Source: Plotosus lineatus (Eukaryota > Chordata > Actinopteri > Siluriformes > Plotosidae). Taken from it: DNA of 64,000 nt. Location: NCBI GenBank assembly GCA_024760905.1, contig CM045733.1, positions 11,569,501 through 11,633,500 of the forward strand. The letters run 5' to 3'. Position 1 is the stretch's first letter. Each line of letters begins with the position of its first letter. A model generated the notes under the pieces. It was not told the origin of the DNA. It searched no databases and saw nothing but the letters and a program-made list of their open reading frames with translations. Shown piece after piece: positions 10,921 to 23,883 of this stretch. The position numbers were made by a program, and so were the translations under genes.

Positions 10921-11192
10921 AAGCTTCATAATAAGACCAATCTATTTCTGGGGATTCTGGACGTATGTCTCTTAGTTTCTGGTCCAAATGTGTGATGCAG
11001 GAATTACTTACATACTGCATGGGCAAAAGTACGAAAAACCAAGGACTCAATGCGTGTGTTCAGAGAGGTCGGTCTCACCCACAGATGTGCATCCAATCAA
11101 GTAAATAAATGTCCACATGAGTAGAGCCAGCTGTAATGTTTGTCAGAGAAGAAAAACCATACACAGGCTTTTCGCAAAGACCCCTAACTCTA

Positions 11193-11195
<3 letters not shown>

Positions 11196-11229
<34 letters not shown>
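11196..11229. repeat. (AT)n microsatellite
   Basis: About 17 uninterrupted AT units. Confidence 0.95.
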
Positions 11230-11233
<4 letters not shown>

Positions 11234-11663
11234 TTAAATACTGCAGTATACAAGAATTGGGAACAGTTTAGAGTTTTCCTTTTCCTGCATCAGCATAACA
11301 ATTTTCACTGTGAAAATAGAACAGATAATAAATAAATGCCGTGATCATTTTTATGTGAATAAATTCCACATATAGCCATCTCCAAAATTCTGCAAAATCT
11401 GAGACTGTCCACTTTATTCTCCAGGCATGTTTATTAAACTGGAACATAACCTTACTGCCCAATATCAGTACTAACCACAAATAACCTCCTGTTGGCTACA
11501 TACACCAGGATATTACACAAATATCTCGGCCATATTACAAAACCAATGGAAGGCCGCATAATTCACACTTTTGTCCAAATAGCATGAATCAATAATAGAA
11601 AAAAAACCTAAATCAGACAAAAACAGACTGATAAATAACTAAATAGATTAAAGATTTTCAAAT

Positions 11664-12482
11664 ACCGTATACGACGTGATAAGCGTCCTGCTCCAATAAG
11701 CAACCCCCCCCCTGTTTTTGATGTTACGTGTAATAAACGCCCATGTGTACTGGGAGCAAAATGGTAGATCAAACTTACCAATTTTATTGGATCAGTCTCC
11801 GTAACGGTAAAATGAGGCGTTCACTGCCTGTAAAAGTGAGTTTCCATGGTATTTCAAGAGCTCCTGCCACTGGGGAATGTCTATAATGTTCATCAGTAAC
11901 AACACATTTGATTGTTTTGCCGTGCTTTAAAAAACAGAAAAATATTTTGTTGTGTTCTCTTGGTAAATGTCCAACAACCGATGAACCATTAGAAACTGCT
12001 ACAGCAAAACTATGGGATGCTCTGAATGAATGGAGCGATGAGCCAGATATGACTTGTCAGAAAGTGATGAGGATTTTTCACCCGATTTTCCTGCTCACTA
12101 ACTTCATACCTTTAAACACGTTCCTGGCCATGTGATTTTCAACATGCCATGTGCTAAAATTGACATTTGTGTTAAATTGGCTCGATTTTACATCGGGGAT
12201 AATATTTAAAGGAACAGCACTGGGAGGTAAAATTAAAGGTTCTTTTATTTTTAATTATGCTGTTTTCTGTTTATTTTCAGTTTTCATGCAAGTAATTTGG
12301 TCGATACCACAAAATGAATAACACAAATACCAGTAAAACTCTTTTATTTTTCTGTTATTATTCATGTTTTCCCCCTCGATGGTAATAAGCACTTACCGTT
12401 CCACTCTGCTGGTAACATTTTAATAAGCGCCCACCCACTCCAGTTTTTCAAGTGCCCTGGGCGCTTATCACATCAAATACAG
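11664..12482 (+). mobile_element. MITE-6: pogo/Tigger-like element retaining the end of a transposase
   Basis: Terminal inverted repeats read CCGTATACGACGTGATAAGC on the left and, as complement of the right end, TGTATTTGATGTGATAAGCG. Between them one open frame (11908-12135, 75 codons) matches a frame in the second copy (46162-46554): both share CFKKQ-NILL, LG-K, TAKLWDAL-EWSDEPDM. The composition, a tryptophan-rich stretch followed by an acidic tail in the other copy, suggests the C-terminus of a pogo/Tigger-type transposase; the catalytic part is absent. The superfamily assignment is inference. Confidence 0.65.
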
Positions 12483-13003
12483 TCAAGCAGTCACTGATAT
12501 TGTGAAAAAATAAACAGAACACTGCAATAAATTAACAAATCACATGATAAAACACAGATATCACACAGTTCCATATAATTTCCCTTTTTATCCTGTTGAA
12601 TTTTCTTTATGCTCACCATGGTGAGCTTGAAGACATTTTCCTGAAGTTCATGGTCTTCACTTCGTTCAAGCTTCAGTGATGAAAATTAATTTTCAAAATA
12701 AATACGCACAACTGACACCTTTACATTTACAGTGCATACCTCACTCTGTCGTTCCCTACAGGTGAATTCAGTGGCCTTTCACTCACACTGCGACCGAGTC
12801 TGCCCCTCCATAAACGTGATGATCTTCTCTAACAATGGAACCTTGTGTACCTTCAGGGGCTCATACAAGCTCCTTCTGCTTTAATCCAGTTCTGTGATGT
12901 TGAATCGGATTCCTAAACCGGTCAACACTACAACCTCCTCACACAACTCAAATCCTCACTGTCAATTGTATCAGCTTTTAAGAGCTGATGATGGAATGTA
13001 TGG
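12483..13003. other. Presumed tmtc2 3' untranslated/downstream region
   Basis: Sequence immediately downstream of the tmtc2 stop codon on the minus strand. No canonical minus-strand AATAAA was found before the MITE-6 boundary, so the polyadenylation site is not located. Confidence 0.35.
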
Positions 13004-13180
13004 TCATGACCCCAAGCTTTTCAGGCCTCGTCTGTGCATGACGTTCCGGAGTTTGTGCAAATTGGATTGTGTGATCAGATCGTCAGGTTTGAGCTGCAGC
13101 GCACGCAAGTAGTTGGCCTCAGCCTCTGCAAGCTTTCCATTGAGATGGAGGATAGCCCCGAGGTTCATCAGAGCGGCAGC

Positions 13181-13183
<3 letters not shown>
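13004..13183 (-). CDS. tmtc2: tmtc2 exon 12 (last TPR, stop codon)
   Basis: Acceptor CTCTCAG, whose whole pyrimidine tract is a (CT)n microsatellite. It encodes FAAALMNLGAILHLNGKLAE, ANYLRALQLKPDDLITQSNL and a C-terminal RGLKSLGS, then TGA at 13004-13006. Confidence 0.95.
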
Positions 13184-13239
<56 letters not shown>

Positions 13240-14000
13240 TGCTATTTTCCAAACTTATTTCACATCACCAGTTCTGTGCTGAAAAAAATATTCAGGTTTA
13301 CTTACATCTGGTCGAATATCGGCTGCCTTCCCATAAAACCTTTCTGCTGCCTCGTTCAGACTTGCCTGTCTGAAGCATAAAAGCAGAGACATAAAATAAA
13401 AGGGTCAGTAATAAGTGTCTGTGTATCAGGGAGTACACACTGTAAATGAAATATGAAAAACACTATTCGTGTTTATTTCTTTGTCAGATGTACAGTATCT
13501 CAGGAGAAGCTCAGATATAAAGTTGGGCAAAGAAAGATATTGTGATGTTGATTGTGATATACAGTACAGTATTAGAAAAGACATCAGAATATACATTTTT
13601 GCTTGAGGAAGCTGAAAGCAATCGTTTATCCAGTGTGCAATAAGTCTTATGTTCTTTTAAATATACCAGCAGTTCTTATACGACCAATAAAGTCTGATTA
13701 TTTCTTCTATTTTGTATCTGAATTATATTGTGATGAGACTGTGACCTTATTCCTCATCATTATTAGAATCACAAGGTTTACCAAACTCCAGTGGAGGAAC
13801 ATAACGAACCAGTAACACCAAACCATTACATCTCTCAGCCTTCAGTGTCCAACCGGTGAGTGTCGTCTCTCACATGTGCACACACCTGAGTATATGAGCT
13901 GCACTGAAAACTATATCAAATTCCATGCTGTCCAACTCAGCAGCTTTCTCAGCCATCACGGCAGCTTCGCCTAGTCGAGACTCTTCCACCAGAAACTGAC

Positions 14001-14064
<64 letters not shown>

Positions 14065-14475
14065 AAGGGAGAGAGAGAGCGAGAGAGCAAGAGACACACA
14101 CAAAGCAACCGAGCGAGAGAGCGAGCGAGAGAGAGAGACAAAGAGCAAGAGAGAGACAGAGCGAGAGAGAGATACACACAAATCAAACAAGCGAGAGAGA
14201 GAGAGCGAGAGAGACAGAGGACAGAGCAAGAGAGAGAGCAAGAGAGAGAGAGCAAGAGAGAGAGATACATACAAAGCGAACGAGCGAGAGAGAGAGAGAC
14301 AGAGGAGACAGAGAGAGCAAGAGAAAGAGCAAGAGAGAGACAGAGAGAGAGAGATACACACAAAACGAAAAAGCAAGAGAGAGAGTGAGAGATACACACA
14401 AAGCGAATGAGCGAGAGAGACAGAGAGAGAGAGAGACACACACACACAGAGAGAGCAAGAGAAAGAGCAAAAGAG

Positions 14476-14523
<48 letters not shown>

Positions 14524-17500
14524 AAAGAGAGAGCAAGAGAGAGTGAGACAGAGCAAGAGAGAGAGACTAACAGCTCATTAGGACTCAGTGCTGGTATCTT
14601 AAATAACTGACTGACGCTGTGCCTTATAATTTAAATCTCATTATTTTGAGCGCATGCGTGCATAAAGAGTATGTAACATGCGTTCACTTATTTGCTGAAA
14701 AACTTAATTCTACTGGGGAGGTGAAAACCTATCTCAGCCAAACCTGGGTGAAGGCTGGGTACACCCTGGGCCAGGGCCAACATGCAGGTAGCCATTCACA
14801 TTCACACTGAGGGGAAACAACCAATTTCAATCTGGTGTGCATTTCTTTGGGCTGTGGGAGGAAACCAGAAACCACTGCCTTTGATACCATTTTTGGTAAT
14901 TCTTCAATTTGTGGCTCTTGATTTCAGATAACACGAACCCAAAGTCTGTACACTACACAAGTGAGTATTCTAAAGGAAGTGCGTGAAATAAGACAAAGTT
15001 TGAGTCAGAAGATCTAAAAATAACCCGCAAACCATGTACATCAAACTGCACAGGTATTCCCCGCCCCAATAACGTTTTCACATGTACATGTTACGACCTG
15101 AAATTAAAAATGTTATGAACTAATATTCATGACATACAATATAATCATAAATCTATAAAAATCAGACTTGCAGGTGGAGTAAATGATTAGCACATCTGCC
15201 TCACAGCGAGCCAAAGCCGGCAAGGACAGACAACACTAGTGAGACTAAGCAGTTCAGAAAAATGAAAAAAAAAACAAAACCCTTGCCATGATACAGTTCC
15301 TGCGACGATAAAATGTGAAAGGTTACAAAAGCAGAGAGATGATGTTTGGAATTAAATACAGAGGGTATATTCCTACACTTATCATCAGAGTATAGAGTAG
15401 ATGTAAGGTGGTTAAAGCAGTGTTCATGTCTACTCCTACCATAATGCATATAACATGTCCCCGTGGTGGGCGCCAGCTCCATTGCCTTCAGGAAGTAATG
15501 CTCTGCTTCAGATTTATGACCCTAATAATTAGACCACATTAAATCATTGATACATGTATAAAGAAAAACATATTATATAGCAGGTCCAAATAAAGATTTT
15601 TATCCATATCTATATAAGATTTTAATATCAGTGTTAGATACCCAGTCATCTTTTCTTGGTGTTGTATATTTTATAATAAATAATGCAGCAAATGTAACCC
15701 AATAAAATAAGAGTGATTCACATTTACTGCTGAGAGTCTGAATCAGTCCAACATCCCGAGTACTCAGGGCTGAGCTACACATGGACTGCAATTCAAACAT
15801 CATTCCAGCTAATAGTGCTTTGTGTATACATAGATGTCCAATTTGTTAATCACTTTAAAATTTAAACACAATTACAGGTATCCCTCACTTTCATGGTTAA
15901 GGGGCAGTGGTGGTCTAGTGGTATAGGGCGCTGGATTGCTGATCCAAAGGTTGGGGGTTCGAGTCCCACTCTCCACAAGGTTGTCACTGTCCCCCCAGTG
16001 CGGCTAACTGGGTTATCAAAGGCGGGCCATGTCTCTCACTGTCTATGGTGAGAGGCATGTAAAAGAACCATTGCTGACTTTCGTAAAGAGTAGCTGCAAA
16101 GCCATCAGCATGTTTCTGTCCCTTGCTAAAAAGGGTTGTGACAGGAAGGGCATCCGATGTAAAAAAAAAACCTCTACCAAATAAAACGTGCGAATCAGAT
16201 GATTCGCTGTGGAGACTCCCAAGTAAAAGGGAAAAAGCTGAAAGGAAGACCTCACTTTCATGGTTAATAGGGACCGAGATCCCCATGTGACCATCGAAAT
16301 CCACAAAGTAGGATCCCCCCCCCGTAACAAATACCCCCCGACTGACATATAGGTGCATGGATATGTGTATAAAATATCATTTCATTTTCTGTAACCGCTT
16401 AATCCTAATTAGGGTCACAGGGAGGCTGGCACCCATCCCAGCCGACTCCGGGTGAGGGCAGAGTACACCCTGGACAGCTCGCCAGGCCATCGCAGGGCGG
16501 AAATACGCTGACGGCTTTGCAGCTACTCTTGTCGAAAGTCAGCAATGGTTCTTTTACATGAACCTCTCACCATAGACAGTGACAGACATGGCTGGCCTTT
16601 GATAACCCAGTTAGCTGCACTGGGCGGGGGGGGGGAGAGACACAGTGACAACCTTGTGGAGAGTGGGACTTGAACCCCCAACCTTAGGATCAGCAATCCA
16701 GCGCCCTGTACCACTAGGCCACCACTGCCCTCTATATAATATCAATAATATCAATAAATACATATTCAACGCTATAAACGCTTATAATAACAATTAAACA
16801 TTCAAAAATAATGCACAACATGTAAATAAAATATAAATACACATACAGACACGCGTGCACATGCACGCAGATGCTCACCTCACAACAGTGTAGTAGTAGT
16901 TTTGATGGGAGATTTTGAACCCAAACCAACCAGTTTCGGGGTTTTTTTTTTTTTTTTTTTTTTTTTTTTGCATAATTGGCCTTATTTTTGTGGTATTTTC
17001 CTTAACTTTTCCCGTATTCTTCCTTAATTTCCTTATTTATTAATTCGATGAATATTAAAAAAAAAAAAAAGCGATGCACTGATGCCGCATTAATTGAAGC
17101 ACGAAGTCGCGAGGGATCCCTGTATTCCGAAAAGGTACTCCTCAGATTCCCAGGTAAGGTCTATTTCTATAGCTAATAAAGCAACAGTGTGTTCACTGAT
17201 ACTGTGCATCAGTTCCCTGAAATGTACAGACGCTCCCCGACTTACGTTTTTAATTGGTTCCGGACGGCTGAACGCAAGTTGAAAGTGAACGCAAGTTGTT
17301 ACAGTGACGTATGACTTATGACGCCCATACTGTACCATACATCCATAAATACCATTACCGTATCTCATAAAAAAACCCTAAATTAATTAGAAATACATTG
17401 TAAAATAGTATCAAATATATATAATATATATAATATTACTATATAATATCAACATTAATTTCAAATAAATTAAATTCAAGCAAAATAATTTCAAATTGAT

Positions 17501-20500
17501 AACTTTTAATCAAATTCACTCATCAAATATCAAATATAGTATCAAATATAACTTTTAGCATTCTATGCATTATACTATGATGCGATCTTTCTGCTTGTAA
17601 ATGGTTCTGAAGGTCGACGGATGGTCACATGACATGAAGCTGAGCTGAATCACATTCCATGAAGCTAAGCTGACTCACTTTACATGAAGCTTAAAACAGC
17701 CAATCAACGCTTACAATATGTGAGGTGCTCAATACCGAAAGTAGTGCACTTGCTGAAAGTAGTTTAATTGCTTAAAACAAAGTGCAGATTATGCGGACTT
17801 CTGACTTTCAAGTGAGCAAGGGCTTTGTTGAACTCGTTTAGTACTCAGCCTGCACTGATGTGAATCACCAGAGACCAGATCACAGAGATGACGTCTTAAC
17901 ACAAGAGTAACACGCTATATAACTGATATGTATATATAACTGAACTGGGAAGAAAGAGGGGCACGTTCAGTCTGTCGTTTGTAAACATGGACGTAGCGAC
18001 ATTGCGTCAGCGTACTACGTAGGTACGTCTCAACTCAAAAGTTAACTTTTTTTGAAGGGAAACCCCCCCCCCCCCAAAAAAAACGTAAAAGTTAAAAAAC
18101 GTAAAACGGATGAATGTAAGTCGGGGAGTGTCTGTATATCGAAAACAAATATAATTCGTTGAGATTACAGGCTATTGCCTTTGAATTCAGAACTGACAGC
18201 TTACTGGTAACAGATACATGATATTATATCTTCATAAAGTGCACAGAAGTGTACAAGAAGCCAGAGTGACTCACCATAATAGATAATAGCTTGCCATAAG
18301 TCAGGTGGGCAGGGACGTGGTCTGGTTTTGCCTTCAGTGACTCTTTGTACCAGTGTTCAGCATCCTCAAACTTATTCAGTTTCATATAGGCTTCACCTGA
18401 ACAATTTACAATCACATTTTAAAGGTAAACCAACATGTTGAGAAAAAAAATAAATTAATTAACAAAAAGGTCAAACATATCCAAGGACAACAGGGCACTG
18501 TATAAAATTCGACCACAGGAAGGAATGTGAAGAACTACAGTATATGCAGGACTTTCAAATGAAGCTACTAGAGGCAAGCGCAATTTACTTTGGAAAAAAA
18601 AAATCTGAATAGTTTCGAAACACAACACGCTTCCTGTCATCCTGAATATATTGGTGTCACTCTCCCCCGCCCAAACGGAGCGCCCCCAAATAAAGAAGCC
18701 TCCTATAGTGTACTACCAGACATAACCACATGGCGTGAAGTCATCGTTAAGAGGCTGAATTCCTCTAACTATGACAGAATAATTCATTTATTCATTTTCT
18801 GAAACACTTATTAGGGTATCCTAATTAGGGTCATGAGGAGGCTGGCACCCATCTCAGCCAACTCTGGACAAGGGCAGTGTACAGCCTGGACAGGTTGCAA
18901 GGCCATCGCAGGGCAGAAACAGACTGATGGCTATGCAGCCTACTCCTTGACAGAATAATGCTTATTTAAAATGTATTCAAATTATAATACAGTGGTATCT
19001 CGTCGAACGAGTGTCCCTGATAACGATTCTTCCATGATACGAGCTTTGAACTCGCCAAAAATGTGCTCCATCCAACGAGCAAGAATTCACAACGAGCTCT
19101 CCTTGAAATGGCCTTTTCGGGCCAATTAGCCTCGTATTCTTCCACGTGTATTCCTCCGCATTCCGAGAACGCCTTGTGCAGTGCCTCAATTATTTTCTGT
19201 GATCCCCCCCCCCCCCCCCCCACTACGAAGAAAGAAGAAAAAAAAAAAACCCGTGACTATACATAGTGTTCACTGCACTTCGTATCATTTGTTCAGTGCT
19301 TTTTCCCTCCACAATAGTGCGACAATGAGTGCACTGCCACCCACTGTAGTGGACACGCAATTACACTTAAATCTAGTCCAGTATTGCAAAAAAGCATGTT
19401 CCCCAGGGTCATACGTGCCCCTCTCTTTGAGAAGCACTCACCATGAGCCTTTCCTCGCTGGCATTCGTAGCGTGCACACGCACAAAATCCTCCTCCTCCA
19501 CCTCCTCCTCTGTTACGCACCACCTCCTGGCCACCCACGTGACACCTTTGCCGCAGTCGATGATCGGCAGGGTTAGTTGACTTATCGTTTATTCTTATTT
19601 TATTATTTATTATTAAAGTTAATGTATTATTTTTAAGTAAGGTAAAGTCCTCTGGGCTTTTTACATCTGGGGAGTGGCTCATTAGGCTGGTGCTTAGCCC
19701 CGGTTTCCGTAGCATGAAGTGATTAGGAGTTCAACTCCTCCTGAATGGGATGCTAGTCCAACGCAGGTTACCCTCCCAGTATATTTTTACTGGTACCCAT
19801 TTATACTGCTGGGTGAACAGAGGCGTACTTGTGGTTAAGACCTTGTCCAGGGGTCTTAGCACAGTGGGGGTCTAACAGGGATTTGAACACACAACCTCCT
19901 GCTCATGGGCGCAACACCCTAACCACTACGCCACCGGCCCCATGTATTATTATTATGAAATATTTATTGTTTTTACATGTTGAACTTTAACATATTAGGT
20001 CAAATATAATTGTTTGTGGCAGGTTATACAAGTTTGGGAGGTGGTTGGAACTGATTAGTTGGTTTTCTATTATTTCTTATGGGAATAATTGTTTCATCTA
20101 ATGAACATTTCAGTTTACAAGCTCACCCTCGGAACGGATTAAATTTGTTAGCTGAGGTATCACTGTATTCATTTCTGTCTTTTCTTCTGATGCCTGGTAT
20201 CAAGTCCCAGCAATAAGAAAACAATACAGAAGCTGTAGTGATCCAGCAGGCAAAAGTTCTGAGAGTAAGCAGGACGTCTTGTTCTCTGGAGTTCTTAAAT
20301 CTATATCATAGCACTAGATAGTGACGAAGTGTCACGTTAACTTGGCTTACTTGCTAATACTTGTTAAATCCAGATTTCACCATGTTTTCAGCCTTTCTAC
20401 AGAATAGAGCTGGAACTAATGCATCAGAAAATTTTAAAAAGTGCAAACTTAATTCAGCCTGAGTATGTGATTTGTGTTGTATAAATAAACTATGTGCATG

Positions 20501-23500
20501 TTGTCTCGACATTACATTCAGACTCTAGTACCAGTACTTCACCCTTGTAGTTTCATCTTAACGGGAACTGGGACATGCGGTGATGAAGACCAGCTGCATT
20601 TTTTTTTTCTTCCACTACAACCTAAAAGTTTTATCCAGACACACATTATACATATATACATATAAGATAAAAAATAAAATCCCGTCTCAATGCCAGAACA
20701 GAATATGAACCCTCAATTCAATGTCTTCATCCGTGTTATTTTTTAAAGTTCAATGGTAATGGCATTTTGAGGACAGAAGTCCTGCTACTTTTAGTGGTCT
20801 CCTGCTACTCAAAAACAATTTGCAAGCCTTGATATGACTTGGAAAAATATTTATGTTCAATGCATCACTGGTGCAATAAATACAATAAAGTGCAGGTTTC
20901 TTTTCTTAACATTAAAACGTTTTTAATACAGGGAAATTAAGTTAGAAAAAAAAAATAACAACTAGAACTACCACCTGGTATTTTTATGACTCAACACAGT
21001 GTACAAAACTGACAGTAAAAGTACAGTAATGGGTCAAGAAGCAGCACGAACCTGGTGTCAGAGCTAATCGAGCGTATGGGGGTTATGTTGCTGCATAAAA
21101 TAAATCTAAGAGCTCTCAAGATATTATTTTCACAGGATTCACCCAGATAAGGCTGCGATGACCTTGACCTTCAACTTAGGACCTCTAAAGTCTCGTCAGT
21201 TTATCCTTGTGCCAAGGTGGGCTTTTGATCCCTCAATTCCTTAAAGTGTTCTTGAGATATTACTTTCCAAGGAATAAGCCGGTCCCACCTTCAGCCCTGG
21301 CGGCTGTCAGAGTGGAGAAATTAAAAAAAAACAAACGAAACACTATTTTTGTAGAATTCATTTCTGTTAACAAACACTAGGTGGCATTTCAGCTAAGCGT
21401 ACACAAGTAAATGCCTCTTAACTTTCTCCTTCCTTGTAATCTTTGGTCCTTGAAGTTCAGCTGATGCCCAGTGTGACCCTGCTGGTCTCCTGATGTGTGA
21501 TGACTTATTTATACTAAACCTACTGCAGAATTTCCTTTAAATACAAAATAATCTATTTTAGAAGACCTGTATCTGGATTTGAGCAGAGTGTCAGAGGGAC
21601 AGCTGATGGTGACCAGCGCTGGGCGGATGAACTAAACTGTTACTTCAACAGGTTTGATTCTCCCCCCTCCCCCTCTGCACTCCTCCCCATTCCCCTCCCC
21701 TCTTCACACGTATCCAGACCAGCTGACACCTCCCCCCTCCCCAGGCCAACTTCACTTGACTGCTACAGCCCGACAGACACATCCCCTCCCTCTGCAGCCC
21801 ACCCCAGCCCCCCCTATCCCTCACATCAGACCAGGTGAGGAGACAGCTGAGGCGACTAAATCAGAGGAAATCTGAAGGACCTGATGGCATCAGTCCCAGG
21901 CTGCTGAGGACCTGCGCAGACCAGCTCTGTGTGGTACTATGCTACCTGTACAACCTGAGCCTCAGCCTGGAGAAGGTTCCAGTCCTCTGGAAGACCTCCT
22001 GTGTGGTTCCGGTTCCCAAAACAGCTCAAGCGAAGGAACCAGCCCACTACAGACCTGTCGCCCTGACCTCCCACCTCATTAAGACCATGGAAAGGCTCCT
22101 CCTTGAACACCTCCGCTCTATGGTGAGCCCCACCCTAGACCCGCTGCAGTTTGCCTACAGGCCCAACATCGGAGTAGAAGACGCCGTCATCTACCTTCTG
22201 CAGCGGGCACTAACCCACCTGGAGATCGCCGGCAGCGCTGTGAGGGTCATGTTCTTTGACTTCTCCAGCGCCTTCAACACCATCAGGCCAGCGCGTCTGC
22301 GGGGGAAGCTGGAGGACGTGGGAGTGGACGGGCATCTTGCTGCCTGGATTATTGACTACCTTACTAACCGTCCACAGTAGGTGCGTCTGCGCGGCTGTAA
22401 GTCAAAGGTGGTAGTCTGCAGCATGGGGGCACCGCAGGGCACCGTTCTCTCACCCTTCCTTTTCAACATCTATACCTCGGACTTCATATATAACACAAAC
22501 AGCTGCCACCTCCAGAAGTTCTCGGACGACTCCGCCATCGTGGGCCGTGTGTCAGAGGGGAACGAGCTGGAGTACCGGTTGGTCATCGTTGACTTCGTGG
22601 ACTGGTGTGAGCGCAACCACCTGTGCTTGAACACTAGGAAGACGAAGGAGATGGTGGTCGACTTCAGGAGAAGCACTCATACACACAAACACACACACTT
22701 ATTAGTGAACATCCAGGGACAGGACATTGAGACAGTGGACAGTTTCAAGTACCTGGGTGTTCACCTTAACAATAAACTGGACTGGTCCCACAACACCAAC
22801 GCCCTGTACAAGAAGGGCCAGAGTCGCCTCCACCTTCTGAGGAGACTCAGGTCCTTCGGTGTATGCAGACCTCTGCTCAGGACTTTTTATGACTCTGTGG
22901 TAGCCTCTGCAATCCTCTACACTGCCATCTGCTGGGCCCCGAGCAGCACAGAGCGGGACAGGAAGAGACTGAACAAGCTGGTCAGGAGGGCCAGCTCTGT
23001 CCTCGACTGCCCACTGGACTCTGTGGAGGAGGTGAGTGAGAGGAGGATGGTAGCAAAGCTCACATCCATCCTGTTCAACAGCTCTCACCCACTGCACCAG
23101 ACTGTAGAGGAGCTGAGCAGCTCCTTCAGTGGACGACTGAGGCATCCTCAGTGCAGGAAGGAGCGCTACCGCAGGTCGTTCATTCCCACCGCTGTCAGAC
23201 TGTACAACGCCACTTTGTAACTGTCTGTGAAAATACCGGTTATGTGCAATAAAAACCCCGTGCACTTTAATCAACCACATCTACCCCACTGACTGTGAAC
23301 CATATCAACCCATCTACTCCGCCCTCAGATACATATACACTTTAATATAGGCCAGTCTATAAAGTTGCTCCATTCTTTTCTTTTCTTTTATTGTTTAGTA
23401 ATTTATACTATTTATGTATCTATTTATTTATTTACTTAGATAATATATATGTATGTGTGTATGTTTGTATATGTATCTATTTTTGCACCCCCTACTGATA

Positions 23501-23811
23501 GTACCTCAAGAGCCTGTAACAGTGAATTTCTCCATTGTGAGATTAATAAAGCTGTATCTTATCTTATCTTATCTTATCTTACTAACAAAAATCATTTTCC
23601 CTGTGGTGAGTGGATACTTTTACAACCGATTTTAAATTTGAGATTTTTATCCAAAATATCTACTCCCACTCATTTGCCAAACTGTTTATGGGTCGTGAGG
23701 AGACTTCCGTACATCACAGCTGAATCTGAGTAAGGCAGTGTACACTCTGAACATCAGACAATTACAGAGTCAACAAACCCATGCACACGCACGCACGCGC
23801 GCGCACGCACA

Positions 23812-23883
<72 letters not shown>

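Larger units (their letters stand above)
15875..17125 (+). mobile_element. MITE-1 copy interrupted by two SINE-A insertions
   Basis: Outer ends CAGGTATCCCTCACTTTCAT and GAGGGATCCCTG are each next to TA. Removing the two SINEs (15901-16249 and 16380-16732) with one copy of each target duplication restores a continuous MITE-1 body, including CGACTGACATATAGG and the TTAAACATTCAAAAATAATG stretch. It sits in tmtc2 intron 8, in the opposite orientation to the other copies. Confidence 0.82.

Noticed and set aside
13870..14556. Open frames of over 180 codons rich in Ser/Leu across the GA tract
   Set aside because: They arise from a compound GA/CT microsatellite in tmtc2 intron 9; only the last part (13886-14000) is a real exon.
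15901..15970. tRNA gene
   Set aside because: A and B boxes are present, but the sequence belongs to repeated SINE-A heads with tails and target duplications and lacks a proper acceptor stem.
15875..17125. MITE-1 as a hAT element because it starts with CAGGG
   Set aside because: The copies are flanked by TA on both sides and no 8-bp duplication could be found, which fits TA-targeting families better.
22702..23280. 192-codon minus-strand frame
   Set aside because: Antisense shadow of the L2/Rex1-like LINE.
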